DNA of 64,000 bases. Origin: Helicobacter aurati (GTDB taxonomy: Bacteria; Campylobacterota; Campylobacteria; Campylobacterales; Helicobacteraceae). Location of the stretch: the NCBI RefSeq assembly GCF_003364265.1, contig NZ_NXLW01000001.1, positions 124,001 to 188,000 of the forward strand, given 5' to 3'. The notes beneath the pieces are model-generated. The model was not told the DNA's origin. It did no database searches and saw only the letters and a list, made by a program, of their open reading frames with translations. Of this stretch, positions 41,506 through 50,895 are shown one piece after another. The first letter of the stretch is position 1, and every line of letters begins with the position of its first letter. The translations under genes were made by a program, and so were the position numbers.

Positions 41506-41538
41506 TTGCTCTTAAGAATTTATCGCAACGGATATACC

Positions 41539-42273
41539 ATGAAAACTCTATATTCTCTTAAATCAAATATTAATAACGGTCATCGTATCATGCACCAAAA
41601 CAATAAAGTAATTTTAGAAAAAGTAGATTCTGTATTTGCAAAACTTTTCTATTCAAATAGCCCTGATTTAGTGCTACATAAAGAATCAGATCTGAATCCA
41701 CTTTCCTGTAATCAAACAACCCACACTATAAATTATAGCCACGATGAAGCAATTAAACAGCAGAATCAAAGCACAAATATTCAAAATCCCACTACAAATA
41801 AAAAGCTAGCCAATAACTTTGCCAAAGAAATCCCTCATACAGATAATTACACTGCAACAAACATTAACAATCCATTAAAGATTCTAGAATCCTTGGGGTT
41901 AAACTCTTCTTATGTCGCAGATACCACAAAGGCATCTCATCGTAATTTCATCATCACAGATATAGAATGCAATCACGCATCCAGCAAAACAATACAACAA
42001 GAAAACATGGAATTAATCCTTGTTAATCCCTACAAACTACGAGATTATTCTTTTACGATACCAGAATACATTACAATGATTCTCCACATTACAACCAAAA
42101 GTAAAATTCTAGTGTATTGCCCGCTTGATTTAAATAATCCTTTAGAATCTTCGGAAATTAATTATTTATTTCCTATTATTTTTAATACACAAACCAAATT
42201 AGCAGCACAAATCCCCCTCTCTATTATGGATTATCCAGAATTCACTAAACAAACATTGCGCCTTTACCTTTAA
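41539..42273 (+). CDS. fliW: Flagellar assembly factor FliW with large low-complexity insert
   Basis: FliW binds flagellin and CsrA and so couples flagellin export to translation. Residues from about 156 (MELILVNPYKLRDYSFTIP, then SEINYLFPIIFNTQTKLAAQ and DYPEF) match the FliW core of Campylobacter and Helicobacter. Residues 1 to about 38 (ending KVILEKVDSVFAKL) match the FliW N-terminus. Between them lie about 115 residues rich in N, T, S, Q and H with no homology I can see. The protein is 244 aa where FliW is usually about 130. ATG 41539 is chosen from the sigma-54 promoter position and GGA 6 bp upstream; an upstream in-frame TTG would lie on the promoter. Confidence 0.85.
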   Translation: MKTLYSLKSNINNGHRIMHQNNKVILEKVDSVFAKLFYSNSPDLVLHKESDLNPLSCNQTTHTINYSHDEAIKQQNQSTNIQNPTTNKKLANNFAKEIPHTDNYTATNINNPLKILESLGLNSSYVADTTKASHRNFIITDIECNHASSKTIQQENMELILVNPYKLRDYSFTIPEYITMILHITTKSKILVYCPLDLNNPLESSEINYLFPIIFNTQTKLAAQIPLSIMDYPEFTKQTLRLYL

Positions 42274-42437
42274 CAAATACAACATTTCATTCAAAAACTT
42301 CTAAACTTAATTCCAAAGCAAAACAGCAGGATAATAATCCATAAGAGTTTGCAGAATCGTAATTTTACATTAACTCTCAAATCTTAAAAGGGAATTAAGG
42401 ATTTATGAGATAAAATTCTGCTCTTTAAGGAGAGTGT

Positions 42438-44912
42438 ATGGACCAGTTTGACAATACTATCATTAAACAAGTTCGCATTGATGATTCTATAAAAGAGAGT
42501 TACTTAGACTATTCCATGAGTGTTATTGTTGGCAGGGCATTGCCTCATGCAAGAGACGGCTTAAAGCCAGTACATAGACGAATTTTATATGCAATGAAAC
42601 ATAACTTGGGGCTTACCCATAACAAAAAATATATAAAAAGTGCCAATATCGTAGGCGAGGTTATGGGGAAATATCATCCACATGGAGATAGTGCTATCTA
42701 TGATGCTCTTGTGCGCATGGCGCAAGATTTTTCTATGCGTTTAGAGCTTGTGGATGGACAGGGCAATTTCGGCTCTGTTGATGGCGATAAAGCCGCCGCA
42801 TACAGATATACCGAAGCTCGTCCAACACTCGCTGCAGATATGATGCTTGCAGATATAGAAAAAGACACTGTAGATTTTATTCCTAATTATGACGGACAAA
42901 GACAAGAGCCTACGCTTTTGCCAACAAGAATACCCAATCTCCTGATTAACGGCTCCAACGGTATAGCCGTTGGTATGGCAACTTCCATTCCACCGCATCG
43001 AATCGATGAAATTATTGATGCTCTTATTTATCGCATTGATAATCCTGAATCGGAGATTCAGAATATCTTGCAGTTTGTTGATGGTCCAGATTTCCCTACA
43101 GGGGGTATCATTTATGGCAAGCAGGGTATTATAGAAGCTTACAAAACAGGACGTGGAAGAATTAGAATCCGTGCAAAAGTACATATCGAAAAAACAAAAA
43201 CAAAAGACATAATCGTTATAGATGAAATCCCATATCAAGTCAATAAGGCGCGTCTCTTTGAACAAATCGATTCTCTTGCAAAAGAAAAAATTATAGAAGG
43301 AATCTCCGAAGTGCGCGATGAATCGGATAAAGATGGTATGCGCTTGGTTATTGAACTAAAAAAAGAAGCTATGAGTGAAATCGTACTAAACCATCTCTAC
43401 AAATCAAGTGCTATGGAAACGACTTTTGGGATTATACTCCTTGCTATCGAGGGAAAAGAACCTAAAATTTTTACGCTTTTAGAACTTTTGGATGTTTTTA
43501 TCTCACATCGCAAAACAATCGTTATACGACGCATTATTTTTGACTTAGAAAAAGCAAGGGCACGAGCACATATCCTAGAAGGCTATAAAATTGCACTTGA
43601 ACACATTGAGGCGATTATCAAACTAATACGCGGGAGTGAAAGCCCTAGCATTGCCCAAAAGGAGCTCATTACACAATATAATTTATCTGAGATTCAAAGC
43701 AAAGCAATCCTTGAAATGCCGCTACAAAGATTAACTGGCTTGGAACGTGAGAAAATCGAAAAAGAATATCGCGAGCTTATGCAACTTATTATTGAGCTTG
43801 AATCCATTCTAAAGAGCGAAACAAAACTCAATAATATTATTAAAGAAGAATTACTCGAAATAAAGAAACAATTCACAAGTCCGCGCAGAACAGCCATAGA
43901 AGAAAATTATGATTCCATTGATATGGAAGACTTAATCCCCAATGAATCGGTTGTAGTCACCATAAGCCATAGAGGTTATGTAAAACGTGTTTTGCTAAAA
44001 ACCTATGAAAAACAGAATCGTGGTGGCAAAGGTAAAATTAGTGGAAACACTCATGATGATGACTTCATACAATCTTTTTTCGTTGCAAACACTCATGATA
44101 CTATTATGTTCATCACCAACAGAGGGCAGCTTTATTGGTTAAAAGTCTATAAAATCCCAGAGGCAGGGAGGACAGCTATCGGAAAGGCTATTGTCAATCT
44201 GATTGATTTGCAAGAAGGGGAGAAGATTATGACAACCATCACAACAAGCGATTTCAATGAAGATAAATCGCTTGTCTTTTTCACAAAAAACGGTATTGTC
44301 AAACGTACGAATCTTAGCGAATATAAAAATATACGCAATAATGGCGTACGAGCGATTAATCTCTTAGAAAATGATGAGCTCATAGGGGCGAATATTGTTG
44401 ATTTCAATGTACGCGAGCTCTTTATTGCGACAAAAGAAGGACAATGTATTCGTTTCAGTGCTGATTCTATCCGCGATATTGGGAGGGCTGCCAAAGGTGT
44501 TACTGGTATTCGTTTTAAAATGCCAAATGATAGCGTGATTGCGGCAACAACAATTAAAAACGATGAAGACAAATTGCTTAGCATTAGCGAGCTAGGTATT
44601 GGTAAACAAACAATGGCTGGAAGTTACAGCATCGTCAATCGAGGAGGCAAAGGCGTAATAGCTATGCGACTTACCGATAAAACGGGGAAGCTTGTCAGCG
44701 TATTAAGCATTAATGATTCTAATCAAGATTTAATGGTGCTTACCTCGTCTGGCAAAATGATTCGCGTACCATTGGATTCTATTCGAAAGGCTGGGCGAAA
44801 TACAAGCGGCGTAAAAATCGTCAGTTTAGGCAGTAAGGATAAAGTCGTCTTTGCAAGTATTTGCAACAAAGAAGAATCAGAACAAAGCGATACTGGTACA
44901 ATTGAATCCTAG
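42438..44912 (+). CDS. gyrA: DNA gyrase subunit A
   Basis: GyrA cuts and rejoins DNA for negative supercoiling. The N-terminus has the quinolone region [12 protein letters not shown], with Ser85 and Asp89 matching the susceptible residues Ser83 and Asp87 of E. coli. The catalytic Tyr124 is in AYRYTEARP. The C-terminal beta-pinwheel includes the GyrA-box-like QNRGGKGK. Length is 824 aa. AAGGAG precedes the ATG and a TAAAAT -10 box lies about 20 bp before that. An 8-bp inverted repeat (44898-44922) spans the stop codon. Confidence 0.97.
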   Translation: MDQFDNTIIKQVRIDDSIKESYLDYSMSVIVGRALPHARDGLKPVHRRILYAMKHNLGLTHNKKYIKSANIVGEVMGKYHPHGDSAIYDALVRMAQDFSMRLELVDGQGNFGSVDGDKAAAYRYTEARPTLAADMMLADIEKDTVDFIPNYDGQRQEPTLLPTRIPNLLINGSNGIAVGMATSIPPHRIDEIIDALIYRIDNPESEIQNILQFVDGPDFPTGGIIYGKQGIIEAYKTGRGRIRIRAKVHIEKTKTKDIIVIDEIPYQVNKARLFEQIDSLAKEKIIEGISEVRDESDKDGMRLVIELKKEAMSEIVLNHLYKSSAMETTFGIILLAIEGKEPKIFTLLELLDVFISHRKTIVIRRIIFDLEKARARAHILEGYKIALEHIEAIIKLIRGSESPSIAQKELITQYNLSEIQSKAILEMPLQRLTGLEREKIEKEYRELMQLIIELESILKSETKLNNIIKEELLEIKKQFTSPRRTAIEENYDSIDMEDLIPNESVVVTISHRGYVKRVLLKTYEKQNRGGKGKISGNTHDDDFIQSFFVANTHDTIMFITNRGQLYWLKVYKIPEAGRTAIGKAIVNLIDLQEGEKIMTTITTSDFNEDKSLVFFTKNGIVKRTNLSEYKNIRNNGVRAINLLENDELIGANIVDFNVRELFIATKEGQCIRFSADSIRDIGRAAKGVTGIRFKMPNDSVIAATTIKNDEDKLLSISELGIGKQTMAGSYSIVNRGGKGVIAMRLTDKTGKLVSVLSINDSNQDLMVLTSSGKMIRVPLDSIRKAGRNTSGVKIVSLGSKDKVVFASICNKEESEQSDTGTIES

Positions 44913-45315
44913 TCTCAATTGTTATAGTATCGCTCTAATATTCATCGCGCAAATCTCGAGTTGCACAATTAATGTAATTAAGATGTATAGGAATAGCTCT
45001 TTATTCCATCAATCCAACATGGCAATAATCCCTTATGTGCTATGTGTGCTCTAACTTAAATAATTATTCTGCCTCTAATATAACACTTTCTCAATAAAAG
45101 TCTAAAATATAAATCGCGCACGAAACAAAATTCATTTTGTATTTATGAAGTGAAGCTATCTATTCTCTGATTGCATTTCTTATAACCTCAACGTAAATAA
45201 TAAAAAGCTTAACAAGTCCCGATGTACAATCCACCAAAATATCGCGAACGATTTATTTATCTTGGAATCTCAAGTAACGTTGTAATGCCACCAGTAGAAC
45301 AATCGAGTTCAGAAT
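44913..45315. other. Convergent intergenic region, gyrA / queA
   Basis: This 403-bp gap between converging genes begins with the end of a short inverted repeat over the gyrA stop (44898-44905 with 44915-44922). I see no coding sequence, RNA or T-rich terminator in the rest. Short open frames here have neither ribosome sites nor recognisable proteins. Confidence 0.4.
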
Positions 45316-46476
45316 CTACACAATCAGCATACCGTCCCCATAAGAATAGAATCTATATTCTTTTTGAATGGCTTCAGCGTAAATTCTTAACATTTCTTCT
45401 CTGCCAATCAAACTACTCACCAACAAGAGGAGACTAGATTGCGGCAAATGAAAATTTGTGAGTAAAGCCCTCACAACACGAGGACGATTAAAAGGATGCA
45501 AGAATAATGTATTTTCCCCTGACAACTGCCAATCGCTATATTTCATTGAATGCAAAACATTCTTATCCAATGAAAGTCCATTGAGATTAGCAAACCACTC
45601 CACACAACGAAGCGCAGTTGTGCCGACACATAAGATATTGTTATGCTGCATAATTTTTTGCGCGCTCTCTTGTGTGAGATTGCAATATTCACTGTGAATC
45701 TTGTGTTCCAAAATAGACGAAACCTGAAGCGGGGCAAATGTCCCAGCACCAACATGCAAAGTAACAAATGTATAATTGTAATGCTGCTGTAAAAATGTCA
45801 ACATAGATTCTGAAAAATGCAAACTTGCGGTTGGCGCAGCAATAGAGCCATTTATATCCGCAAAGATACTTTGATAATCTTTATAATCCTGCCTTGTTAC
45901 TTTTCGCTTGATATAAGGAGGGAGAGGAATTTTCCCATATCGCTGTAAAAATGCCATCACTTCAGAATCTTGCATAATGGTTTTATTCTGCAAATTAGTT
46001 AAAAACTCCCGAGAATCAACACGTAATGTGGTAACATGGGCAGGCATTTTATAGAACACTACTTCCCTATATCCATCATCGCATACCCGTGATAATTCTA
46101 TGAGAGTTTGCAAATCGTTAGCAAGAAAGAGATTCTGAACACTCGCCCTACCCCTTATCTGTACTAAGTGTTTAGTATTTCCAAGCGATTTGTGATAAAG
46201 AAACTCTTTTGATGTGTTTTGCATTTGAATTGTAGATTGATTAGCGAGCTTAGACGCATAGAATCTTGCATGAATAACTTTCGTATTATTCAACACAATC
46301 AAATAATCACGTGGAACAAAATCAAACAAATATTCAAAATACGTATGCGTTATCTTTTGTGTATCCTTATGATAGACGAGAAGCCTAGCTGATTCCTTAG
46401 GATACACAGGCGTTGTTGCAATAAGATTCTTAGGAAGAGAAAAACAATAAGAACTCAACAACAAATCTTTATTCAT
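45316..46476 (-). CDS. queA: S-adenosylmethionine:tRNA ribosyltransferase-isomerase
   Basis: QueA transfers ribose from SAM to preQ1-tRNA, the penultimate step toward queuosine. Diagnostic segments are the N-terminal FSLPKNLIATTP, GSIAAPTASLHF, LHVGAGTFAPL, LLTNFHLPQSSLLLLVS and the C-terminal FYSYGDGMLI. At 386 aa it is slightly longer than usual, with a polar stretch around 80-95. AAGAGG precedes the ATG. It lies 115 bp downstream of leuC and may share its transcript. Confidence 0.95.
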   Translation of the reverse strand: MNKDLLLSSYCFSLPKNLIATTPVYPKESARLLVYHKDTQKITHTYFEYLFDFVPRDYLIVLNNTKVIHARFYASKLANQSTIQMQNTSKEFLYHKSLGNTKHLVQIRGRASVQNLFLANDLQTLIELSRVCDDGYREVVFYKMPAHVTTLRVDSREFLTNLQNKTIMQDSEVMAFLQRYGKIPLPPYIKRKVTRQDYKDYQSIFADINGSIAAPTASLHFSESMLTFLQQHYNYTFVTLHVGAGTFAPLQVSSILEHKIHSEYCNLTQESAQKIMQHNNILCVGTTALRCVEWFANLNGLSLDKNVLHSMKYSDWQLSGENTLFLHPFNRPRVVRALLTNFHLPQSSLLLLVSSLIGREEMLRIYAEAIQKEYRFYSYGDGMLIV

Positions 46477-46591
46477 GACCTCTTAATCTCTACGAATGAC
46501 ACAACCAAACAACAAACACACTTTATACGAACTATAATTTTGACCCACAAATATTCACTTTTATGAATCTCTAAAAGATTCCAAATAGCAA

Positions 46592-47869
46592 TCATTTTCT
46601 TGGATCTGCAATTACCCCTTCAATGGCACTTTGAGCAACCACGGCGGCATTGGCTAGATAAACTTCCGAGCTTCTCGCACCCATTCTACCGACAAAATTT
46701 CGATTTGTGGTAGAAATGCACCTTTCATTATCCCCCAAAATTCCCATATATCCGCCAAGACAAGCTCCACAAGTCGGATTGCTCACAAGCGCGCCAGCAT
46801 CTAAAATCGTCTGAATATAACCTGCTTCGTAGGCAAGTTTATAGATTCTTTGTGTACCCGGAGTTACAATTAGTCGCACACGCTTATCAATCTTTTTACC
46901 TTTTAGAATCTCGCTTGCAATTTTCAAATCGCTCAAACGTCCATTTGTGCAAGATCCGATAAATGCCTGTTGTATAGCGATTTTGTCTCTACTCGACTCT
47001 GAAATACTTTTCCCATTACTAGGAAGAAAAGGATAAGCAACCACAGGTTCAAGCGTATGTAAATCAATAATAATATGCTTGATATAATGGGCAAGCGCAT
47101 CGCTATAATGGAAAATAGGCTCACTTCGCAATCCGTTATTGAGTGTTCGCATTTCTTCTAAAAATGCCTTTGTAATAGAATCTGCAGCAATAATGCCATT
47201 CTTTGCGCCAGCTTCAATTGCCATATTACAAAGTGAGAATCTATCGTCCATACTAAGAGATTCTATGCCTTCTCCACAAAATTCTAATGCCCTATACAAA
47301 GCACCATCTACACCTAAGATACGTATTACTTCGAGAATCAAATCTTTGCCGCTAACCATTTTTTGTAACTTACCAGTAAATTCAACTTTAATACTTTGGG
47401 GAACTTTAAACCAATTTTTCCCCGTAATCATTGCATACGCCAAGTCAGTACTTCCCATGCCTGTGCTAAATGCGCCAAGTGCACCATGAGTGCAAGTATG
47501 AGAATCTGCTCCGATGATAACATCACCGCTTACCACTAATCCCTTTTCAGGCATGAGCGCATGTTCGATTCCCATATCACGTTCATCAAAAAAGTATTGC
47601 AAATCATGCTTTAATGCAAAATCTCGACTAATACGCGCCTGATTGGCAGAAGCAATATCTTTAGCTGGAATAAAATGATCCATGACAATAGAAAAATTAT
47701 TCGGTTTTGCAAGCTTCTTTGCGCCAACATTTTCAAATTCTCTAATAGAAATAGGGGTTGTAATATCATTTCCAATAACCATATCAATATCAGATTCTAC
47801 AATTTCATCAGCATATACCTTACGTCCTATATGGTAGCTAAATATTTTTTCAGTGATAGTTTGGGGCAT
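46592..47869 (-). CDS. leuC: 3-isopropylmalate dehydratase large subunit
   Basis: LeuC, with LeuD, isomerises isopropylmalate in leucine synthesis. It is an aconitase-family 4Fe-4S protein. Ligand cysteines appear in IGSCTNGR and NPTCGACLGG, and active-site residues in GADSHTCTHGALG. The 425-aa length and sequence style are of the archaeal/short LeuC group. AAGGACATAAA precedes the ATG. The expected partner leuD and the other leu genes are not adjacent. Confidence 0.92.
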   Translation of the reverse strand: MPQTITEKIFSYHIGRKVYADEIVESDIDMVIGNDITTPISIREFENVGAKKLAKPNNFSIVMDHFIPAKDIASANQARISRDFALKHDLQYFFDERDMGIEHALMPEKGLVVSGDVIIGADSHTCTHGALGAFSTGMGSTDLAYAMITGKNWFKVPQSIKVEFTGKLQKMVSGKDLILEVIRILGVDGALYRALEFCGEGIESLSMDDRFSLCNMAIEAGAKNGIIAADSITKAFLEEMRTLNNGLRSEPIFHYSDALAHYIKHIIIDLHTLEPVVAYPFLPSNGKSISESSRDKIAIQQAFIGSCTNGRLSDLKIASEILKGKKIDKRVRLIVTPGTQRIYKLAYEAGYIQTILDAGALVSNPTCGACLGGYMGILGDNERCISTTNRNFVGRMGARSSEVYLANAAVVAQSAIEGVIADPRK

Positions 47870-48048
47870 TTTATGTCCTTAATTTGGGTTTCACAAAGCA
47901 GAATGCTGTAATTGTAATATATTTATTTTAGTTCTTTGTTTTTTCTAATAAATATTTTGATTGAGTTAGTCAAGCCATATTAAAAGCTTAAAAACTATTT
48001 AACACAAACCGTGATACAATGATAACAATTATTTATTAAGGAATATAT

Positions 48049-49293
48049 TTGCGCTACGCCATACTCCTTTGGTGTTGTGTTGTATGTATTGGTATAACGT
48101 TTCTGCCATTTATATGGGAAAATACCCACAAGCAGCAAGTAACAATCAATCAAATCGAGGCTTTGCCAACAGAATCCCATAGCACTATAACGCAACAAGA
48201 ACCATTAAAACAATTAAGTCTCATTATGGGTGGCGATGCCTTGCTGCATACGCCAGTATATTTAGATGCTCAAAAGTCAGAGCCGATATTAGAAGATTCT
48301 AAAAAAGATTCTAGGCAAACCAATAAGCCTAAACTCACTTATGACTTCAGTAATATGCTGGCTCTATTAACGCCAATTATCCATGCGCACGATTTAGCAT
48401 TCTATAATCAAGAAAGCTCATTAGGCGGCATTGAGCTTGGATTAAGTAGCTACCCGACATTTAATTCTCCGCAAGAGTTTGGGGATTCTATGTTGCAAGC
48501 AGGCTTTAATCTCATCTCATTAGCCAACAACCATACGCTTGATAAAGGCGAAAAGGGCGTACGTGCTTCATTGCAATATTGGAAAAAACAATCACAAGAC
48601 AACCCCATCTTAACCGCTGGAAGCTATGAATCTTTTGAAGACAGAAACACCCCTAGAATCTTAGAAAGAAATGGGATTACCTATACCCTCCTCGCTTATA
48701 CTTACGGCATAAATGGCATACCCATTCCGAAAGGCAAAGAACATCTCGTTAATGTATACACTAAAGAGATGCTGCGACAAGATATTGCTAGCATTCGCGA
48801 AAAAGTGGATTTATTGATTGTTTCTATGCATTGGGGCATAGAATATACCTTTACTCCCACACAAGAACAAAAAGAAATAGCCACTTTATTAGCAGAGTTA
48901 GGAGTAAATATTGTGATTGGCAATCATCCACATGTTATTCAACCTATTGAAAGCATAAACGATTGTTTGGTTATCTACTCATTAGGCAATATGCTTTCAG
49001 GACAACAAGGGCTTGAACGCAAAATTGGTATGTTGGTTAGCGTGCATATTGTGAAAAACAAAGCAGAAAATTCACATAGAGAATCTGCATTCGCGAAAAA
49101 CATTACATTACAAGATATAAAAGTAGAACTCATTTATACTTATCACGACAAGAAAAAAAGAAACTTCAAAATTATCCCATTTAGCAAGTTAGACGAGATT
49201 ACACTGCCCAAAGCTAACGAGATTAAAAATAAATATCTTAAGACTATAGGATTAGATAGACAAACGGACATTACAATAGGTATCAATCATTAA
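48049..49293 (+). CDS. CapA-family putative metallophosphoesterase
   Basis: This 414-aa protein has an N-terminal signal or anchor (about 5-22) followed by a PGA_cap/CapA domain: LIMGGDALLHTP, AFYNQESSLGG, ISLANNHTLDKGEKGV, MHWGIEYTFTPTQEQ, GNHPHVIQPIE and SLGNMLS. The family, named for poly-gamma-glutamate capsule protein CapA, has a calcineurin-like fold. Here no capsule genes are adjacent, so its role is open. The start is TTG with AAGGA 6 bp upstream; a TACAAT -10 lies at about 48015. The 3' end overlaps the convergent glycosyltransferase gene by 11 bp. Confidence 0.85.
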   Translation: MRYAILLWCCVVCIGITFLPFIWENTHKQQVTINQIEALPTESHSTITQQEPLKQLSLIMGGDALLHTPVYLDAQKSEPILEDSKKDSRQTNKPKLTYDFSNMLALLTPIIHAHDLAFYNQESSLGGIELGLSSYPTFNSPQEFGDSMLQAGFNLISLANNHTLDKGEKGVRASLQYWKKQSQDNPILTAGSYESFEDRNTPRILERNGITYTLLAYTYGINGIPIPKGKEHLVNVYTKEMLRQDIASIREKVDLLIVSMHWGIEYTFTPTQEQKEIATLLAELGVNIVIGNHPHVIQPIESINDCLVIYSLGNMLSGQQGLERKIGMLVSVHIVKNKAENSHRESAFAKNITLQDIKVELIYTYHDKKKRNFKIIPFSKLDEITLPKANEIKNKYLKTIGLDRQTDITIGINH

Positions 49294-50341
49294 TCTCATA
49301 TTGTTTAATGGTGCGAATAGCCTTATTCTCAAGTAAAGATTCTAAATTCTGCAAAACTTGCTGAATAATACTATCAGAATGTTGCAAATCCAAAGTGTCT
49401 TTTGTTTTGTCTATAATTACATAACGTTTGTCGCGAGTTCCCCATTTAATTGTGTCTTTTTGAGAATAAAGTCCAAGTGTAGGAATGCCTAAATTAGAAG
49501 CAACATGGATAGTACCTGTGCTAGGAGAAATAACTAGACTCACACGTGAAAGAATTTCAACAAGATTAAGAACATCATCAGTATTTTGGAAAACAATCAA
49601 TTCAGAATCCAAATCATTACCGAATTTTTGTACCTGCTTTATAAAGTCGTCATGCACTGCGGGATAAGTAATAACTAATACTTTGCAAGAAGCAATCTGC
49701 GAAATAGCATACATTAATTTCAACCAAGCTAGCAAAGGCAATGTATGTTGACTAGTAATCGCAAAGGGGTTTACAGCAATAAGGTAAGAACAGGTCTTGC
49801 TAGCAAAAGCTCGTTGCAAGAAAGAAGTAATGAATACTTTATGTTCTAGGCTGGTTTGTATTTTACATAAATCCAATAAGGACTGCATAGTCATACAGGC
49901 AAGCTGCTTATGAAATTCATAAACAAAAGGATTAATTTTTCTAACCAAGCTACACAATTTTTCTGCACCGCCCATTCTACGATATGTAGGCAATAACGAC
50001 AAAGGAACGGTCTTACAATAACGAGAAAATAACGAAGAAAACTTGGTTCCAGTAATAACCTGCGTATCACACACAGCCAAATCCCTAATATAACCACTTT
50101 TTGGATTAGTCAAAAGAATATAGTTGCATCGATATTCTTTGATACGCAATGCGGATTCTTTAGTCAAGACATGAATATTTACCACCTCATCGACAAAAGA
50201 GCAATATTGCAATAAACGTTGCATGAGCGCATTACCGAAGACAATTAACTTACAGTTATAGAATCTCTTACATTCATACATAGCTTGAAAGCTCAATATA
50301 TTATCGCCTAATCCATAATGATGGATAAAACCTACAACCAT
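49283..50341 (-). CDS. Glycosyltransferase family 9 (heptosyltransferase-like)
   Basis: This 352-aa GT-B glycosyltransferase has the N-terminal FIHHYGLGDNILSFQAM and the GT9 donor-binding motif SPSTGTIHVASNLGIPTLGLY near residue 285. GT9 enzymes usually add heptose or a related sugar to LPS core. The acceptor here is unknown. ATG 50341 is used because AAGGAG lies 6 bp before it, rather than the frame's first start 16 codons earlier. It overlaps the convergent CapA gene by 11 bp. Confidence 0.85.
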   Translation of the reverse strand: MVVGFIHHYGLGDNILSFQAMYECKRFYNCKLIVFGNALMQRLLQYCSFVDEVVNIHVLTKESALRIKEYRCNYILLTNPKSGYIRDLAVCDTQVITGTKFSSLFSRYCKTVPLSLLPTYRRMGGAEKLCSLVRKINPFVYEFHKQLACMTMQSLLDLCKIQTSLEHKVFITSFLQRAFASKTCSYLIAVNPFAITSQHTLPLLAWLKLMYAISQIASCKVLVITYPAVHDDFIKQVQKFGNDLDSELIVFQNTDDVLNLVEILSRVSLVISPSTGTIHVASNLGIPTLGLYSQKDTIKWGTRDKRYVIIDKTKDTLDLQHSDSIIQQVLQNLESLLENKAIRTIKQYEIND

Positions 50342-50454
50342 TCGTTTCTCCTTGAATATTTTGTCTCCCGACTCAATTTGCAAAAGCATAACATGAAAAT
50401 CTCAAACATCAATTTTGCTTCTTTCAATCATCTTTAATCAATGGCGCAAGTCAT

Positions 50455-50490
50455 TAATAGGTAATAAATAATAAAATTTATTACCTATTA
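50455..50490. promoter_or_regulatory. Perfect 15-bp inverted repeat, possible operator
   Basis: TAATAGGTAATAAAT (50455-50469) and its exact reverse complement (50476-50490) are separated by 6 nt. The unit ATTACCT is repeated directly after the dyad. It lies about 115 bp upstream of the GT9 start on one side and 43 bp before the sRNA -35 on the other. No T-run follows on the plus strand, so an operator is at least as likely as a terminator. Confidence 0.6.
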
Positions 50491-50532
50491 CCTAAAAAAC
50501 AGCAAAATGTAAACTTTTTCTTTACATTTTTC

Positions 50533-50562
50533 TTGACAGATAACAACAAAATGTTTTATAAT
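50533..50562 (+). promoter_or_regulatory. Consensus sigma-70 promoter of the small RNA
   Basis: TTGACA (50533-50538) and TATAAT (50557-50562) are both perfect and 18 bp apart. Helicobacter promoters normally lack a good -35, so this pair is unusually strong. It points into a non-coding stretch; the expected start is near G50569. Confidence 0.85.
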
Positions 50563-50568
50563 TTTCTT

Positions 50569-50722
50569 GCGTTTTTAAAACGTAGGTTATTTATTCTTAA
50601 GGTTACCCCTCCAATTCCTTAAAGATAAAAGCCTTTTTTCAAAATCTTTGCCTACCCCACATGTAAAGATTTTGTTACTCTCCACTCCTTTTATATGCTC
50701 CTTAGGTTTTTGGGAGCTTTTT
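50569..50722 (+). ncRNA. Predicted small regulatory RNA with C-rich hairpin loops
   Basis: Between the promoter and a terminator lies about 150 nt with no open frame of note but strong structure. Hairpin 1 is CGTTTT/AAAACG at the 5' end (about 50570-50582). Hairpin 2 has TTAAGG (50597-50602) pairing with CCTTAA (50617-50622) around the loop TTACCCCTCCAATT. Hairpin 3 has a 10-bp perfect stem (50640-50649 with 50665-50674) around GCCTACCCCACATGT. A single-stranded CTCTCCACTCC follows, then the terminator. Loop CCUCC mimics the 16S anti-Shine-Dalgarno core, as in sRNAs that block ribosome sites. I cannot name the RNA; 6S RNA is unlikely because the fold is not one long rod. Confidence 0.7.
50697..50722 (+). 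terminator. Rho-independent terminator of the small RNA
   Basis: GCTCC (50697-50701) pairs with GGAGC (50713-50717), followed directly by TTTTT (50718-50722). The loop is 11 nt. Confidence 0.75.
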
Positions 50723-50760
50723 ATTTTCATTTTACTCCTTTGTTTTATTTAAGATTTAGT

Positions 50761-50793
50761 CTCTTTGAGTTAAAAAGCTCAAAGGGGGTTTTT
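50761..50793 (+). terminator. Second terminator-like hairpin
   Basis: CTCTTTGAG (50761-50769) pairs with CTCAAAGGG (50778-50786), with one G-T wobble, followed by GG and TTTTT (50789-50793). It lies about 40 nt after the sRNA terminator and could stop read-through or end a longer form of the RNA. Confidence 0.65.
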
Positions 50794-50895
50794 GTATTTC
50801 TTAATTTTCTTCTTAGAATCCTAGTTTATAAATGACAAATAAAAGAATTTAAGCTATACTAAAATATTTTTACAACTTTCTTAAGAAGGCATTGT

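Larger units (their letters stand above)
50342..50895. other. Intergenic region with dyad, promoter, small RNA and two terminators
   Basis: This 554-bp gap is the longest in the window. In order it holds a perfect 15-bp dyad (50455-50490), a consensus promoter (50533-50562), a structured RNA gene (about 50569-50722), a second terminator-like hairpin (50761-50793) and the promoter of the Sel1 lipoprotein gene (TATACT at 50855-50860). No coding sequence is evident. Confidence 0.7.

Noticed and set aside
42680-42710. Possible quinolone-resistance change in GyrA
   Set aside because: Ser85 and Asp89 correspond to the susceptible residues Ser83 and Asp87 of E. coli.
42741-43265. 174-residue frame antisense to gyrA
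   Set aside because: It is a shadow of the gyrA reading frame; the conserved gyrA motifs are on the plus strand.
50569-50722. 6S RNA as identity of the structured RNA
   Set aside because: 6S folds as one long rod with a central bubble; here several separate short hairpins are seen and the two ends do not pair.
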